A DNA stretch of 33,315 bases. Source: Planctomyces sp. Its GTDB lineage: Bacteria > Planctomycetota > Planctomycetia > Planctomycetales > Planctomycetaceae. The stretch covers positions 1 through 33,315 of the forward strand of contig SXXK01000279.1 of assembly GCA_005791255.1 (NCBI GenBank). The letters are read 5' to 3'. The notes beneath the pieces were generated by a model. That model did no database searches. It was not told the origin of the DNA and was given only the letters and a program-made list of their open reading frames with translations. The number at the start of each line of letters is the position of its first letter. Within the stretch, counting starts at the first letter, position 1. Positions 7,465-16,200 of this stretch are shown piece by piece. A program made the position numbers and the translations under genes.

Positions 7465-8904
7465 ATGACAATCCATCTGCTGGACTGCCCAGACTGTCGG
7501 ACCGAACTTCGCATTCGTGATCTGACCAACCCGGTTCCACTGCACTGCCCGCGCTGCGGCGAAGCGCTCGATACCCGACAGGCCCGGCCCCGCCCGCCAC
7601 GGGAAAAGAAAAAAACACAGCTCCCCGCTGCGTCTGTGCGAACTGAGAATGATTCCGGAAAGGCGAAGCCCGGAAAGTCCGGCGAAAAACAGGTCGCCCG
7701 AGCAAAACGCGGACTGCAAATGGGACCACTGGCCGCAGTCGCTATTGTCCTGTGTGCCGGAGGTGCCGTCACTGCCGCCATGTACTTCGGAATCCGACTG
7801 GCACTGCGTCCGACAATTGGCGATCTGCCAACAGCCTTCCATCCCTCGCCAAACACCACGGCACAAAACCCCGGCAGCCGAATCCGCCAGGACTGGCAAA
7901 GACAAGTACAGCAGCAGATGGACTCAATGCAACAGGCTCTGCGGAATCCCGGCACCGGCCCGGCATCACCGGGACTTGCCACGGTACCCCCCGTGCCCGA
8001 CACCAGACCAGCATTGCCCGCTGCCAGTAATGCTGCACTTCGCCTGACCGACATCCGTGAAAAAATGCAGGCTGACCTTGAACAAGCCCGCAGCAGGTTC
8101 CGCGGACCACCATCAGCTGGCGGGCCACCATCCTTCGGCGGACCACCATCCTTCGGCGGACCACCATCTGCCGGCGGACCACCAGGACCTGGCTTCGGGG
8201 TTCCGCGAGCCTTTGGGCCGCCACCGGGTTTTGGTGCGCCCGCCACACCACCCGCACCGTCCAGCCCGAATCCCAGCGGAAATCCCGCTGTACCCAATCT
8301 TCCGGCAGTTAACGACGAAGAGCAGACTCGAAAACTTCTGCAGGAAATCAAGTCCTCAAACAGCAATCGAGCCGCCCTCGTGCGGCTGGTACAACTGCCG
8401 CTGCGTCCTGTGATACCCGGGCTGCGATCCGAGGTACTCGACACAGTCAGGCCTCTGCTGGCTGCGGAGAACCCCATAATCAGGTCCACTGCCGCTGAGA
8501 CCTTCGCGATCTGGGCCGATCAGGAACAGCTTGCAGAGCTGCAGCGACTGGCCACCAGCACCGATCCTCTTTATACGGCAACTCGCCGCAGGGCCCTGAA
8601 AACACTCATCGCCATGCAGCCGGCTGAACTGAATCCGGCTGTCGTCAGCAGTCTCGACGACTTCCAGGTCAGCTACGACATTCAGAAGGCGCTCGCAACG
8701 CTGGGACCAGCAGCAGAAAAACCCGTCCTGCAGGCGTGGCCGAATGTAACCACCGGTCCTGGAAAACGAGCATTAATCGAGGTGCTGGGCGAAGTTGGCT
8801 CAGCCGCAAGCCTGCAATTTCTGGAGCCCCTGGCAACATCAACGGACACGGAAGTTCGCATCCCAGCGGTCCTCGCCATCGACAAAATCCGCAGCCGCAG
8901 GTAA
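7465..8904 (+). CDS. Zinc-ribbon / transmembrane / GPP-repeat / HEAT-like membrane protein
   Basis: A 479-residue protein of four parts. Residues 8-31 hold a zinc ribbon (C-P-D-C at 8-11, C-P-R-C at 28-31). A basic linker (40-85) leads to one membrane helix (about 87-111). A low-complexity region follows, with five six-residue repeats of the type G-P-P-S-x-G (DNA repeat at 8104-8193). The last 200 residues are helical with HEAT-like spacing and end in repeated segments such as L-x-L-L-E-V-L-G-E-V-G-S. The topology would place the ribbon in the cytoplasm and the HEAT part outside the inner membrane. Such zinc-ribbon membrane proteins are frequent in planctomycetes and uncharacterised. I start at the ATG at 7465, since upstream residues (to 7399) lie before the ribbon and look non-coding. 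It is 6 nt from thpR. Confidence 0.8.
   Translation: MTIHLLDCPDCRTELRIRDLTNPVPLHCPRCGEALDTRQARPRPPREKKKTQLPAASVRTENDSGKAKPGKSGEKQVARAKRGLQMGPLAAVAIVLCAGGAVTAAMYFGIRLALRPTIGDLPTAFHPSPNTTAQNPGSRIRQDWQRQVQQQMDSMQQALRNPGTGPASPGLATVPPVPDTRPALPAASNAALRLTDIREKMQADLEQARSRFRGPPSAGGPPSFGGPPSFGGPPSAGGPPGPGFGVPRAFGPPPGFGAPATPPAPSSPNPSGNPAVPNLPAVNDEEQTRKLLQEIKSSNSNRAALVRLVQLPLRPVIPGLRSEVLDTVRPLLAAENPIIRSTAAETFAIWADQEQLAELQRLATSTDPLYTATRRRALKTLIAMQPAELNPAVVSSLDDFQVSYDIQKALATLGPAAEKPVLQAWPNVTTGPGKRALIEVLGEVGSAASLQFLEPLATSTDTEVRIPAVLAIDKIRSRR
8104..8193 (+). repeat. Five-unit 18-bp tandem repeat inside the HEAT protein gene
   Basis: Five consecutive 18-bp units starting GGACCACCAT or a near variant, at 8104, 8122, 8140, 8158 and 8176. 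Units 2 and 3 differ at one base. Each unit encodes Gly-Pro-Pro-Ser-(Ala/Phe)-Gly; the last unit drifts to Gly-Pro-Pro-Gly-Pro-Gly. The unit is a multiple of three, so copy-number changes keep the frame. Confidence 0.9.
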
Positions 8905-8910
8905 CGCTGA

Positions 8911-9465
8911 ATGCCACGACTGTTCACCGGTATCCCGATTCCATCAGCGGTGGCAAAAACGCTGCTGGCACTGGTCCCCGACAGTCCCGGCCTGCGACCG
9001 GTTCCCGCCGGGAATCTGCACCTGACTCTGCACTTCCTCGGCTCGGTCGCGGAAACTCAAGCCGTCACACTCGCCGCAGCACTGGCCGATATTCCCACAC
9101 CTCAGGTCAGCGTGCAGTTGTCGGCTGGCGGTGTGTTTGGTCACAAGACAGGTTCGGGCGTGCTCTGGGTGGGACTGGCGTCGTCGTCAGCTGTTGATGT
9201 GCTGCGGTCACTGCAGCAGCAACAACGGAGCATCATTGAAAGACTGGGACTGCGCTGCGAGGATCGGGAGTGGCAGCCGCACGTCACCGTGGCCAGATTC
9301 CAAAATCCCGATCAGCACCTGCTGCAGCAGTTTCAGAACAACTGCCGTCATTTGTCGCTCAGCACAGAATTGCAAAGCTGTGTCCTGTGGGAGTCGCAGC
9401 CCACATTGGGAACTTCGACCTATCTCGAACGCCAGCGGTACCCCTTCCATCCGCAACTCCAGTGA
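8911..9465 (+). CDS. thpR: RNA 2',3'-cyclic phosphodiesterase (2H superfamily)
   Basis: A 184-residue cytoplasmic enzyme of the 2'-5' RNA ligase / ThpR family. Both H-x-T-x motifs of the 2H phosphoesterase fold are present: H-L-T-L at 37-40 and H-V-T-V at 124-127. The N-terminus (Arg-Leu-Phe-Thr-Gly-Ile-Pro) and the R-P-V-P-x-x-N-L-H-L-T-L-H-F-L-G context are typical. It opens 2',3'-cyclic phosphates and in vitro can ligate tRNA halves; the physiological role is uncertain. Start at ATG 8911, six nucleotides after the HEAT gene stop, so the two are almost certainly co-transcribed. Length is normal for the family. Confidence 0.93.
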   Translation: MPRLFTGIPIPSAVAKTLLALVPDSPGLRPVPAGNLHLTLHFLGSVAETQAVTLAAALADIPTPQVSVQLSAGGVFGHKTGSGVLWVGLASSSAVDVLRSLQQQQRSIIERLGLRCEDREWQPHVTVARFQNPDQHLLQQFQNNCRHLSLSTELQSCVLWESQPTLGTSTYLERQRYPFHPQLQ

Positions 9466-9489
9466 ACCGCAGATCACCCGGAGGCGCGT

Positions 9490-9530
9490 AAAAAAACGCC
9501 TGCCCCCGGCGGACCCGGGAAGACAGGCGT
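9490..9530 (-). terminator. Intrinsic terminator of the propeller operon
   Basis: On the minus strand the arms ACGCCTG and CAGGCGT (9530-9524 with 9502-9496), with further G-C pairing inside, are followed by a run of T (9496-9490 read in reverse). It lies 15 nt after the stop of the 647-residue propeller protein at 9545. It also separates this unit from thpR, whose stop is at 9465. Confidence 0.85.
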
Positions 9531-9544
9531 CTGGTCTGAATTCC

Positions 9545-11488
9545 TCAACCACCGGCACCAGTGTCCTCAGGAGCCGCAGCGACCTGCGGTTCCCGTGCAG
9601 GAACCTCAGGCATCAGCGGACGCTGCTCCGGATTGCGGTGATACCGGGCAAAGTCGGTCTGCAGCTCTGCTGTCGGAGTCACAATCCAGGTGAATGCTCC
9701 GGCAATTGGCACCGGAGTCACTCCGTACTGAATCCGACGCTCAGCCCACAAAGTAATCTGGCCCGTCAGAGTGCTGGTGATCACTCGATCCGTCCGATCA
9801 TTGAAGAGCCGGATGGACTGATCAGCCGCATCCATCGAATACTCGATGCTGCCATTGCTGCGATTGACTCCAATAATCGATCCCGACAGGTCCTCGCAGT
9901 AAATCGTGGCCTCGGAAGCCGCCAGAATTGAGGCCACTCCGGGAACTTTCCAGGGCCGTGAACCTGTGGAAAGTCTGCCCCGGATGGTACGCGGCGGATA
10001 GGCTTCGGCAGCCCCGGCAGCGATCGCTGAAGCCGCTCGCTTCGGAGCCACCAGGGCCCGAATGTCGGCACCCGCGAGATAACTGTCTGAGATTTTCTGT
10101 ACCGACACTTCGGGATGCTGCAGACCCAGATTCAGATACAGGTACTCATCAGCATCAAAGCCAGTGAATTCAAGTGTCGCAGACTTCTGATCCGGACTCA
10201 GCGTCATTCCGGTCAGACCAGTGGATTCCCGCCCGTCTCCCAGAACAGTGATCGCCGGTACCGCCGGATCAGCGGCAGACGCGGTGAATGTCAGAGCCGT
10301 ACGACTGAGATCCAGAGTAATGGATCGTACTTCCTGCTGCGTCGAACGATTGGCAATCCGAAACGGTGCAAAGGCGGTCAGTCCATCGATATTGGCTTCC
10401 ACCAGTGCGCCGTAAGCTCGCAATTCGCCACGGCTGGATTCGCTCTGCGACGCCACGGCCCCGGTGCCACTGCTGATTTGTCCGGCATCACCGGACAGAA
10501 TGTCGTGCTTCGCCAGCACACCATCATGCGTCACGAAATACAAATCATTCTGAACTGCCAGCATCGGTTTCATCACGGGTGCAGCCAGCGCCAGTCCCCA
10601 GTGCATGCGTCCGGCACTGTTGAGATCCACGCAGAACAGTCGCCCGTCCCTGGTGGCCGACACAACACGTTCATCCGTGCCGCGCACTGCCAGTACCGGC
10701 GGAGCACTGGCGCCACTCTTCATGATGAACTGGAAACGTCCCTGACCGGCATCCGACCCCGACAGCATAATGCTGTAGATGTTCCCTGCACCCGTGGCAA
10801 AACCCAGGCGACTGCTGCCAGCCAGTACGCTGTACCGAATATCTTCGCTGATCACAAAACGCCACTGCTCGCCACGCCACACATCATCCGGCAGCGTCCC
10901 CAGTCGCCCCATGCGTTCCAGAGATTCCACATCGAAAGATACAATCGAACCGTCAATCATCGGCACCACGATCCACCGCAGCATGCGAGTGGAATTGCCA
11001 TAGGTCACTTCGCGGCGAAAGATAATCGGGGAGGCCGACGGGCTTTGCGGCATGCGATAACTGAACAGTCTTCGCCCTGTAAACTTTTCAAACGCGTGAA
11101 TCGTCGGGCCGGTGATCACCGCCAGCAGCTGACTGTCGGTCGCTGCGGGCATTGTCGCGTCGTTGGTGCGACCAATGTGACTGGACCAGTACTCACGGCC
11201 GTTTTCCGAGTTCAGCACTGTAATCACACCGGACATCGACTGAGCCACCACGACGTCCTCATCAGCCGTCAGATGCTTCAGTTTGTCAGTGGCACGATTC
11301 AGTACAGCCCGCGCCTGCCACTGCGGTTTCAGGCTGGGGACCGAGTAAATCGCCCGACCGTCCTGTGAATCACCAGGCTGAGCCGCAGCAGGAGGAGCAG
11401 GGGCCGGAGTTGTGTCCTCCTGAGCATTCACCGTGGGCACCCATCCTGAAAGTGCCAGCAACAGACCTTTTCGGAACACAGGATTCAT
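9545..11488 (-). CDS. Secreted PQQ-like beta-propeller protein, function unknown
   Basis: A 647-residue protein. The signal peptide is Phe-Arg-Lys-Gly-Leu-Leu-Leu-Ala-Leu-Ser, with cleavage expected near Val-Asn-Ala-Gln. A Pro/Ala-rich spacer follows. The middle has repeated four-strand blades of the PQQ/quinoprotein type (V-V-A-Q-S-x-S-G-V-I-T-V-L-N; V-V-P-M-I-D-G-S-I-V-S-F-D; V-S-A-T-R-D-G-R-L-F-C-V-D; I-I-G-V-N-R-S-N-G). No catalytic quinone-binding set is evident, so it is likely structural or a binding protein. The tail is Pro/Ala-rich. It is last in a same-strand series after the enolase-superfamily gene, with a 335-nt gap that may hold its own promoter. Homologues are probably restricted to planctomycetes, but I cannot search. 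Confidence 0.77.
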   Translation of the reverse strand: MNPVFRKGLLLALSGWVPTVNAQEDTTPAPAPPAAAQPGDSQDGRAIYSVPSLKPQWQARAVLNRATDKLKHLTADEDVVVAQSMSGVITVLNSENGREYWSSHIGRTNDATMPAATDSQLLAVITGPTIHAFEKFTGRRLFSYRMPQSPSASPIIFRREVTYGNSTRMLRWIVVPMIDGSIVSFDVESLERMGRLGTLPDDVWRGEQWRFVISEDIRYSVLAGSSRLGFATGAGNIYSIMLSGSDAGQGRFQFIMKSGASAPPVLAVRGTDERVVSATRDGRLFCVDLNSAGRMHWGLALAAPVMKPMLAVQNDLYFVTHDGVLAKHDILSGDAGQISSGTGAVASQSESSRGELRAYGALVEANIDGLTAFAPFRIANRSTQQEVRSITLDLSRTALTFTASAADPAVPAITVLGDGRESTGLTGMTLSPDQKSATLEFTGFDADEYLYLNLGLQHPEVSVQKISDSYLAGADIRALVAPKRAASAIAAGAAEAYPPRTIRGRLSTGSRPWKVPGVASILAASEATIYCEDLSGSIIGVNRSNGSIEYSMDAADQSIRLFNDRTDRVITSTLTGQITLWAERRIQYGVTPVPIAGAFTWIVTPTAELQTDFARYHRNPEQRPLMPEVPAREPQVAAAPEDTGAGG

Positions 11489-11823
11489 GAGGAGGATCCG
11501 CCGAAGGACAGAAAACCGGGAGGGGCGCCAGGCTGCCTTTGCATTCTGCGCGCAAAGACCCTGCCGGGACTAAAAAATCCCGACGGATCCTTCGGCCATA
11601 ATACCCATACCCAAAAAGCAAACTCCAGATTTCCGCAGACGGAAAAACTGTTGTTTTCAGAACTTTCCGGAATTCCTGGCAGGTTCGTTATATTCCGAGC
11701 CTCCCGAGGGGGCTCGCCAATGGCTCCCGGCGCCTGTTTTTCCGCCCGCAGCACTTTTCTCACCCGTGCCGCACTCTGCCCGGCCTGAGCCGGATCCGGA
11801 ATTGCAGCGGGCGACCAGTGGAT
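11489..11823. other. Intergenic region between propeller and enolase-superfamily genes
   Basis: No convincing gene: the small frames crossing it have no family resemblance or ribosome site. It holds a hairpin at 11696-11716 and an 8-bp inverted repeat pair (GCCGAAGG at 11499-11506 and CCTTCGGC at 11589-11596). A TATTAT on the minus strand lies within it, but I found no -35 box at a proper distance. It may carry a promoter for the 647-residue protein. Confidence 0.5.
11696..11716 (-). terminator. Possible U-poor terminator hairpin after the enolase-superfamily gene
   Basis: A 21-nt stretch forms a stem of six pairs, one mismatch and two more pairs (CGAGCC with GGCTCG). It lies 108 nt after the stop of the enolase-superfamily gene, on the minus strand. 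No T-run follows, so it is a weak terminator candidate. Confidence 0.35.
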
Positions 11824-13185
11824 TCAGCCGAAACCCAAACCGACTCCACTCAAACCGCTTGTGTCGATTCTGCCGTTGCGCAGTTGAAATGCCGCAGGTA
11901 TTCTCGCCGCCCATTCCGCATTTGCAGCCGGACAGTACTGTCGCGAATTTCCTTCCACAGCAGCCACTCCCGGGATGTGCGCTGCGAGACTGGCGGAATG
12001 CAGAAATGAGGCCCCCGGACAGGTCAGGTCCTGAACACACAGGAACATGCCGAATTTCTGCGCCGCAGCCGCCATCAGGATCGATTCAGACTGCCCCTTG
12101 CAGGCTTTCAGTGCAATCCCTGAATACCCCTGGTCACGAGCCATCAGCAGGGACTCATAGGAAATCAGAGCTTCATCAATCACCACCGGCTTCACTGCTG
12201 CCGCCGCATGCATATCCGGAGCATCTGCAGCCTGCAGATTTCGACTGGTCGGCTGCTCGATGTACTGAATGCGCCGGAAGGCCGGCATACTGGCTGACTC
12301 GATCCGCCGCAGAAATTCCACCACATAATCTGCAGACCGACATTTCTCGTTGAAATCACACGAGTAAAACCATTCGGCACACCCGCGCTGCTGCTGTGCC
12401 TGCAGCGCAACTCGCTCAATCGCCAGCACTCGCTCAACGTCCCAGTCCAGCTGATCCCCGTTGAGCTTGATCTTCAGATGCGTCAGCTGATCCGCCAGAA
12501 TCCATTCTCCCAGAGTCCATGGCAGACTGTCAGACGGTCGACTGCCAGCCTCTTCCGGAGTCAGCGGATCGAGCGCTCCGACCAGATGATACAGCGGCAG
12601 CGAGGACGCCGGGGCCCGCAGTGTGTATCGATCCGCAAATTCACCCCGGAAGCGCTCGTCAAGATACGTCGACAGATCGCGATTGCAGAACTGCTGCGAT
12701 AATGTATCGAATGCATTCAGATGATGCAGTCGCCCGTAGGCATCATGCACCGCCGCATCCACCGGACTTGCCGCGACCAGCTGCGCCAGCACCGGTGGCG
12801 ATTCCGACAGTCCCAGCACCGTCGCAGTTCGAGCTGCCAGATCCGAATACTGTCCGGCAGCCGCAGCCTCAATCTCCAGCGGATGCCCCCACTCACCACA
12901 CCCCGCGAACCCTTCGCCCACACCCCGCGAAAACTCCTTCATCGCCGCTTCCGTACGGTCCGGCTCCAGCTGCGCTGATGGCCACGCCCACACATTCCCC
13001 ACCGGCATACTGCCATAACCTGTCGCCCGCTGCCCCAGCCGACTTTCAACCACCACCTGCGCATTGACCAGCCAGCCACTGCTGACAACACGACCGCCGA
13101 ATTTCAGGGCCGATCGATACGGCACGGGTGCAAAACTGATCTGCACCTCCTGAACTTTTACGTCGGTCAACTTCCCGCTGCTCAT
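11824..13185 (-). CDS. Enolase-superfamily enzyme (mandelate racemase / muconate-lactonizing-like)
   Basis: A 453-residue cytoplasmic protein. The barrel of the enolase superfamily shows: K-I-K at 238-240 (end of the second strand), C-D-F-N-E at 276-280 (third-strand metal ligand Asp277), Y-I-E-Q-P at 308-312 (Glu310), V-I-D-E-A at 335-339 (Asp337/Glu338) and A-L-K-A-C-K at 358-363 (Lys360). These match the metal and acid/base positions of dipeptide epimerase and muconate-cycloisomerase-like members. The N-terminal capping domain (about 1-130) is longer than usual. I cannot assign a substrate. The start is the ATG at 13185 rather than an in-frame TTG at 13200; AGGG lies 5 nt upstream. It follows the 1484-residue protein by 62 nt on the same strand. 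Confidence 0.83.
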   Translation of the reverse strand: MSSGKLTDVKVQEVQISFAPVPYRSALKFGGRVVSSGWLVNAQVVVESRLGQRATGYGSMPVGNVWAWPSAQLEPDRTEAAMKEFSRGVGEGFAGCGEWGHPLEIEAAAAGQYSDLAARTATVLGLSESPPVLAQLVAASPVDAAVHDAYGRLHHLNAFDTLSQQFCNRDLSTYLDERFRGEFADRYTLRAPASSLPLYHLVGALDPLTPEEAGSRPSDSLPWTLGEWILADQLTHLKIKLNGDQLDWDVERVLAIERVALQAQQQRGCAEWFYSCDFNEKCRSADYVVEFLRRIESASMPAFRRIQYIEQPTSRNLQAADAPDMHAAAAVKPVVIDEALISYESLLMARDQGYSGIALKACKGQSESILMAAAAQKFGMFLCVQDLTCPGASFLHSASLAAHIPGVAAVEGNSRQYCPAANAEWAARIPAAFQLRNGRIDTSGLSGVGLGFG

Positions 13186-13247
13186 AATCCCTGTTCCCAA
13201 ACTGTGTTAATGCCGGAGGCCGTAAACGGCAGGTGCGCCGCAACAGT

Positions 13248-16200
13248 CTATTCCCCGACAGGCATCTTTCGAATCAACCGCGCCCGATTTCCAAAGGCTT
13301 CCAGATCAAACACATCGGCCGACACACGGCTGAATCGCAGTCCGGGACTGGGGAACTGAGAAACCACAGTATAGCTCAGCAGCCGACGTCCATTACCGCG
13401 AGCCAGTGCAGTGACTATGAACTGCGTCTCACCGGCAAAATTCAGGCCGGGAATATTATTGCCATTCGCCGCCCGCGGCATCGCCGTCATCGACGTCAGC
13501 AGCAGCCCCGCACTTTCCGAACCATCAAAAGTCACCAGCGAATCTTCAGGAATCGTCGCTTTCCATGCCAGCTGCCCGGTGCTGCGACTGATGGCCAGCA
13601 ACTCACCGCGAATTGCATCACCTCGCAGACCCAGCATCATCTGCGGCTGTATCAGACCGTTCTGACGAGCCGGGACCTCGAACACATAGACATTGCCGGA
13701 ATCCGCTGCCAGCTCCACCCGCTGCAGGTTCAGCGGTTGACCATCCGCCGCCGCATAACTCAGCACCTGCTCCGCACCCGTCTCCAGATTGATCAACTGA
13801 ATTTCCGGAGTCTGGCGGAGCACAGCCAGCAGTTCACGCCCCAGAAACTGCGCACGCACAAGACCTGTCAGCTCAACCGTCCGAATCACCTCCAGCGTGA
13901 CCGCATCCAGCCACTGCAAAGTACTGCGATCATCCAGACTGGCCTCAGGATCCCATGCCACCAACTGGTTCCCGGTCGCACGAATGATCTTCCCCGAAAG
14001 CGCTGCTGCCCGCACCCGGAACGGCAGTCGCAACGGCTGATCGGCCGCCAACTGCTGCGTCGTTGCTGTCCGACGTCGCGGCACACCCGTCAGCGGTTCC
14101 AGCTGCACTTCACGATTGCTGCCAGGATCCCGCAGCAGCACGACCCGCTCGGCCGCATAAACCTGCCGCGACAGGCCCGCCGACGACAGACTCCACAGCA
14201 GCTCGCCTGTCAGCAGATCCAGCATCTCCAGCCGCGCATCCCCCAGCACACAGATCCAGCGGGCAGTGTGCCCACAAATCTGCCGACTGCGTTCATACAA
14301 CAACTGCCAATTCTCATCAAAATTGAACTTTTCGAAGGTGCGATCCATCAGCAGCAGCATTTCGGCATCGCCCGTCATCGCTTTCGTCCACAGCAGACGA
14401 CGATCCACAATTGAAAACGCACTGATCGCTTCCCGACTGCGATGAATCAGCACAGTCCCCGCGCGCGAAATCGACTCTTCCGTCAGCGCCATGGCCTGCC
14501 GCGCGTCCGAGGCCTGAGGTCGGACCCGCCACGCTTCGCCGCCCACGGCATAAGCCGCTTCACCAACTATCTCATCCGACTCACGCCGCAGCCGCCACTC
14601 AACGCCCTGCAGCACCGGATCATCCACACCCTGACGACGCAGCGTCGTACTGGCATTGGCCCGCAGTGTCATGCCACCGGTCGTGCTCACAGGGACCAGA
14701 TTCCACTGCCCCTCCGCCACATCCATCCAGCTCTGCTCACGCTCCGCCGCCAGCACTGCGGCCGCAGCCGCCTCAGAAACCGCTCCCGCCTGCTGTCGCA
14801 TCCACCCCAGCAACTGCACAGTCAGGCGCCGGCGCCCCCCAGCCGGCAACTGCTCCGCCACCTGCTGCAGGCGATCCAGCAGCAGCAGCACCCTCTGACG
14901 TCGCTGCTGCAATGACTCCGCTGCTCCCGCTCCCGTCTCAACCGCTTCCGCCCGCGGATCCGCTGTCGTCGCCTGCAACAAGAGCTGCACCGTCAGCTCG
15001 CTCAGCTCGCCCGCAGAAACTCGCTGCTCGGCTCGCCGCAATGCTTCCGACGCCGCAGACACACCCGACAGACGCAGCAGGACCTCGTCCGCATACCCGG
15101 CCAGCCGCTGCTGCACCTGCTGCCGCTGCATCTCAGTCCCGTAGTTCAGCAGTTCGTCAATCCGCTGGCAGATCCATGAACGCAACTGAGTCCGACGACT
15201 GTCCAGCCCCGCCAGATTCCGCCCGGACAGGACGTTCTCCTCACTGGTCTGAGCAGCAGCCAGCACCGCTTCCAGCGTCGGAACTTCCTGCTGCAGCAGC
15301 GATTCTCCCAGCATCAGAGCATCAGAAAACTGCGCTGCAGCATCCTCCTGATCCTTTTGCAGTGCACTCAGTGTCAGATACCAGACCAGCGCCTGACTTG
15401 ATCCGGCCGGTGCCAGTCGGTGCAGTTCGTCCAGCAGTGGCCTGTTCGCTTCAGGATTCGCCGCATAGATCGACAGACCGGCCCGAAATCTCATCCGCCG
15501 CACGCGCTCCTGCAGAATGGTCTCCGGCACAGCACTGTCCAGCACCTGCAGGCACGCTGCCGGCTGCCCTGTCTCCAGCAGAAACTGAGCCCGCTGCAGC
15601 CAGTCCTCAGGACCGCCAATTTCGCGACGTTCCGCACCCAGCAGAGAAATATGGTCCAGCCCAAAACTGACGATCCCCGAATCATCTCCATACAACCCAC
15701 CCGAAGTTCGCCCCGCACGCAGACCGGGCACGTTCTCCACTTCACGGCCATCCTGCAGGTTCAGCACCTGAACCGAACCATCCGCCAGCGGGATCAGCAG
15801 CCTGCCATCAGACACCGCACCCGGCCCCACCGGCAACGCAGCATCCGCCGCTCGCTGCTGCTGCCACACAGGCTGCAGCTGCGGAAGACGATACGCTGAC
15901 GTCTTCAGCACCGAAGCCAGTACAATCAGGTCACCACCATGGTACACACACACCGTACCATCAACTGCACCCGGTTTTTCAAATCGCCCACTCAAAGAAT
16001 CCAGCAGCACGGGCGATGGAGTTTCAGCAAGCATCCAAAAGACTGACTGGCCCGACAGAAACGGATCCAGAGATCGCTGCACCCGAACACCTGTCAGCGG
16101 CTGCGGCGACTGCAGGCCACCAAACCGACGCGCCTGAGGAAATCCCCGGATCTGCCCCTCAAGAACCTCCGGAAGCTGCTGAGCCCAGACCACACTGCGA

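Noticed and set aside
7283-7729. N-terminal extension of the DUF1080 gene
   Set aside because: It would place 149 residues before a good signal peptide and overlaps the divergent zinc-ribbon gene.
8104-8193. Possible CRISPR array
   Set aside because: The units are directly adjacent without spacers and encode an in-frame GPP repeat.
10115-14414. Long plus-strand ORFs (for example 10115-11368 and 13233-14414) opposite the propeller genes
   Set aside because: They are Arg/His/Gln/Pro-rich translations with no domain, no ribosome site and a frame complementary to well-supported minus-strand genes; typical shadow frames of GC-rich coding sequence.
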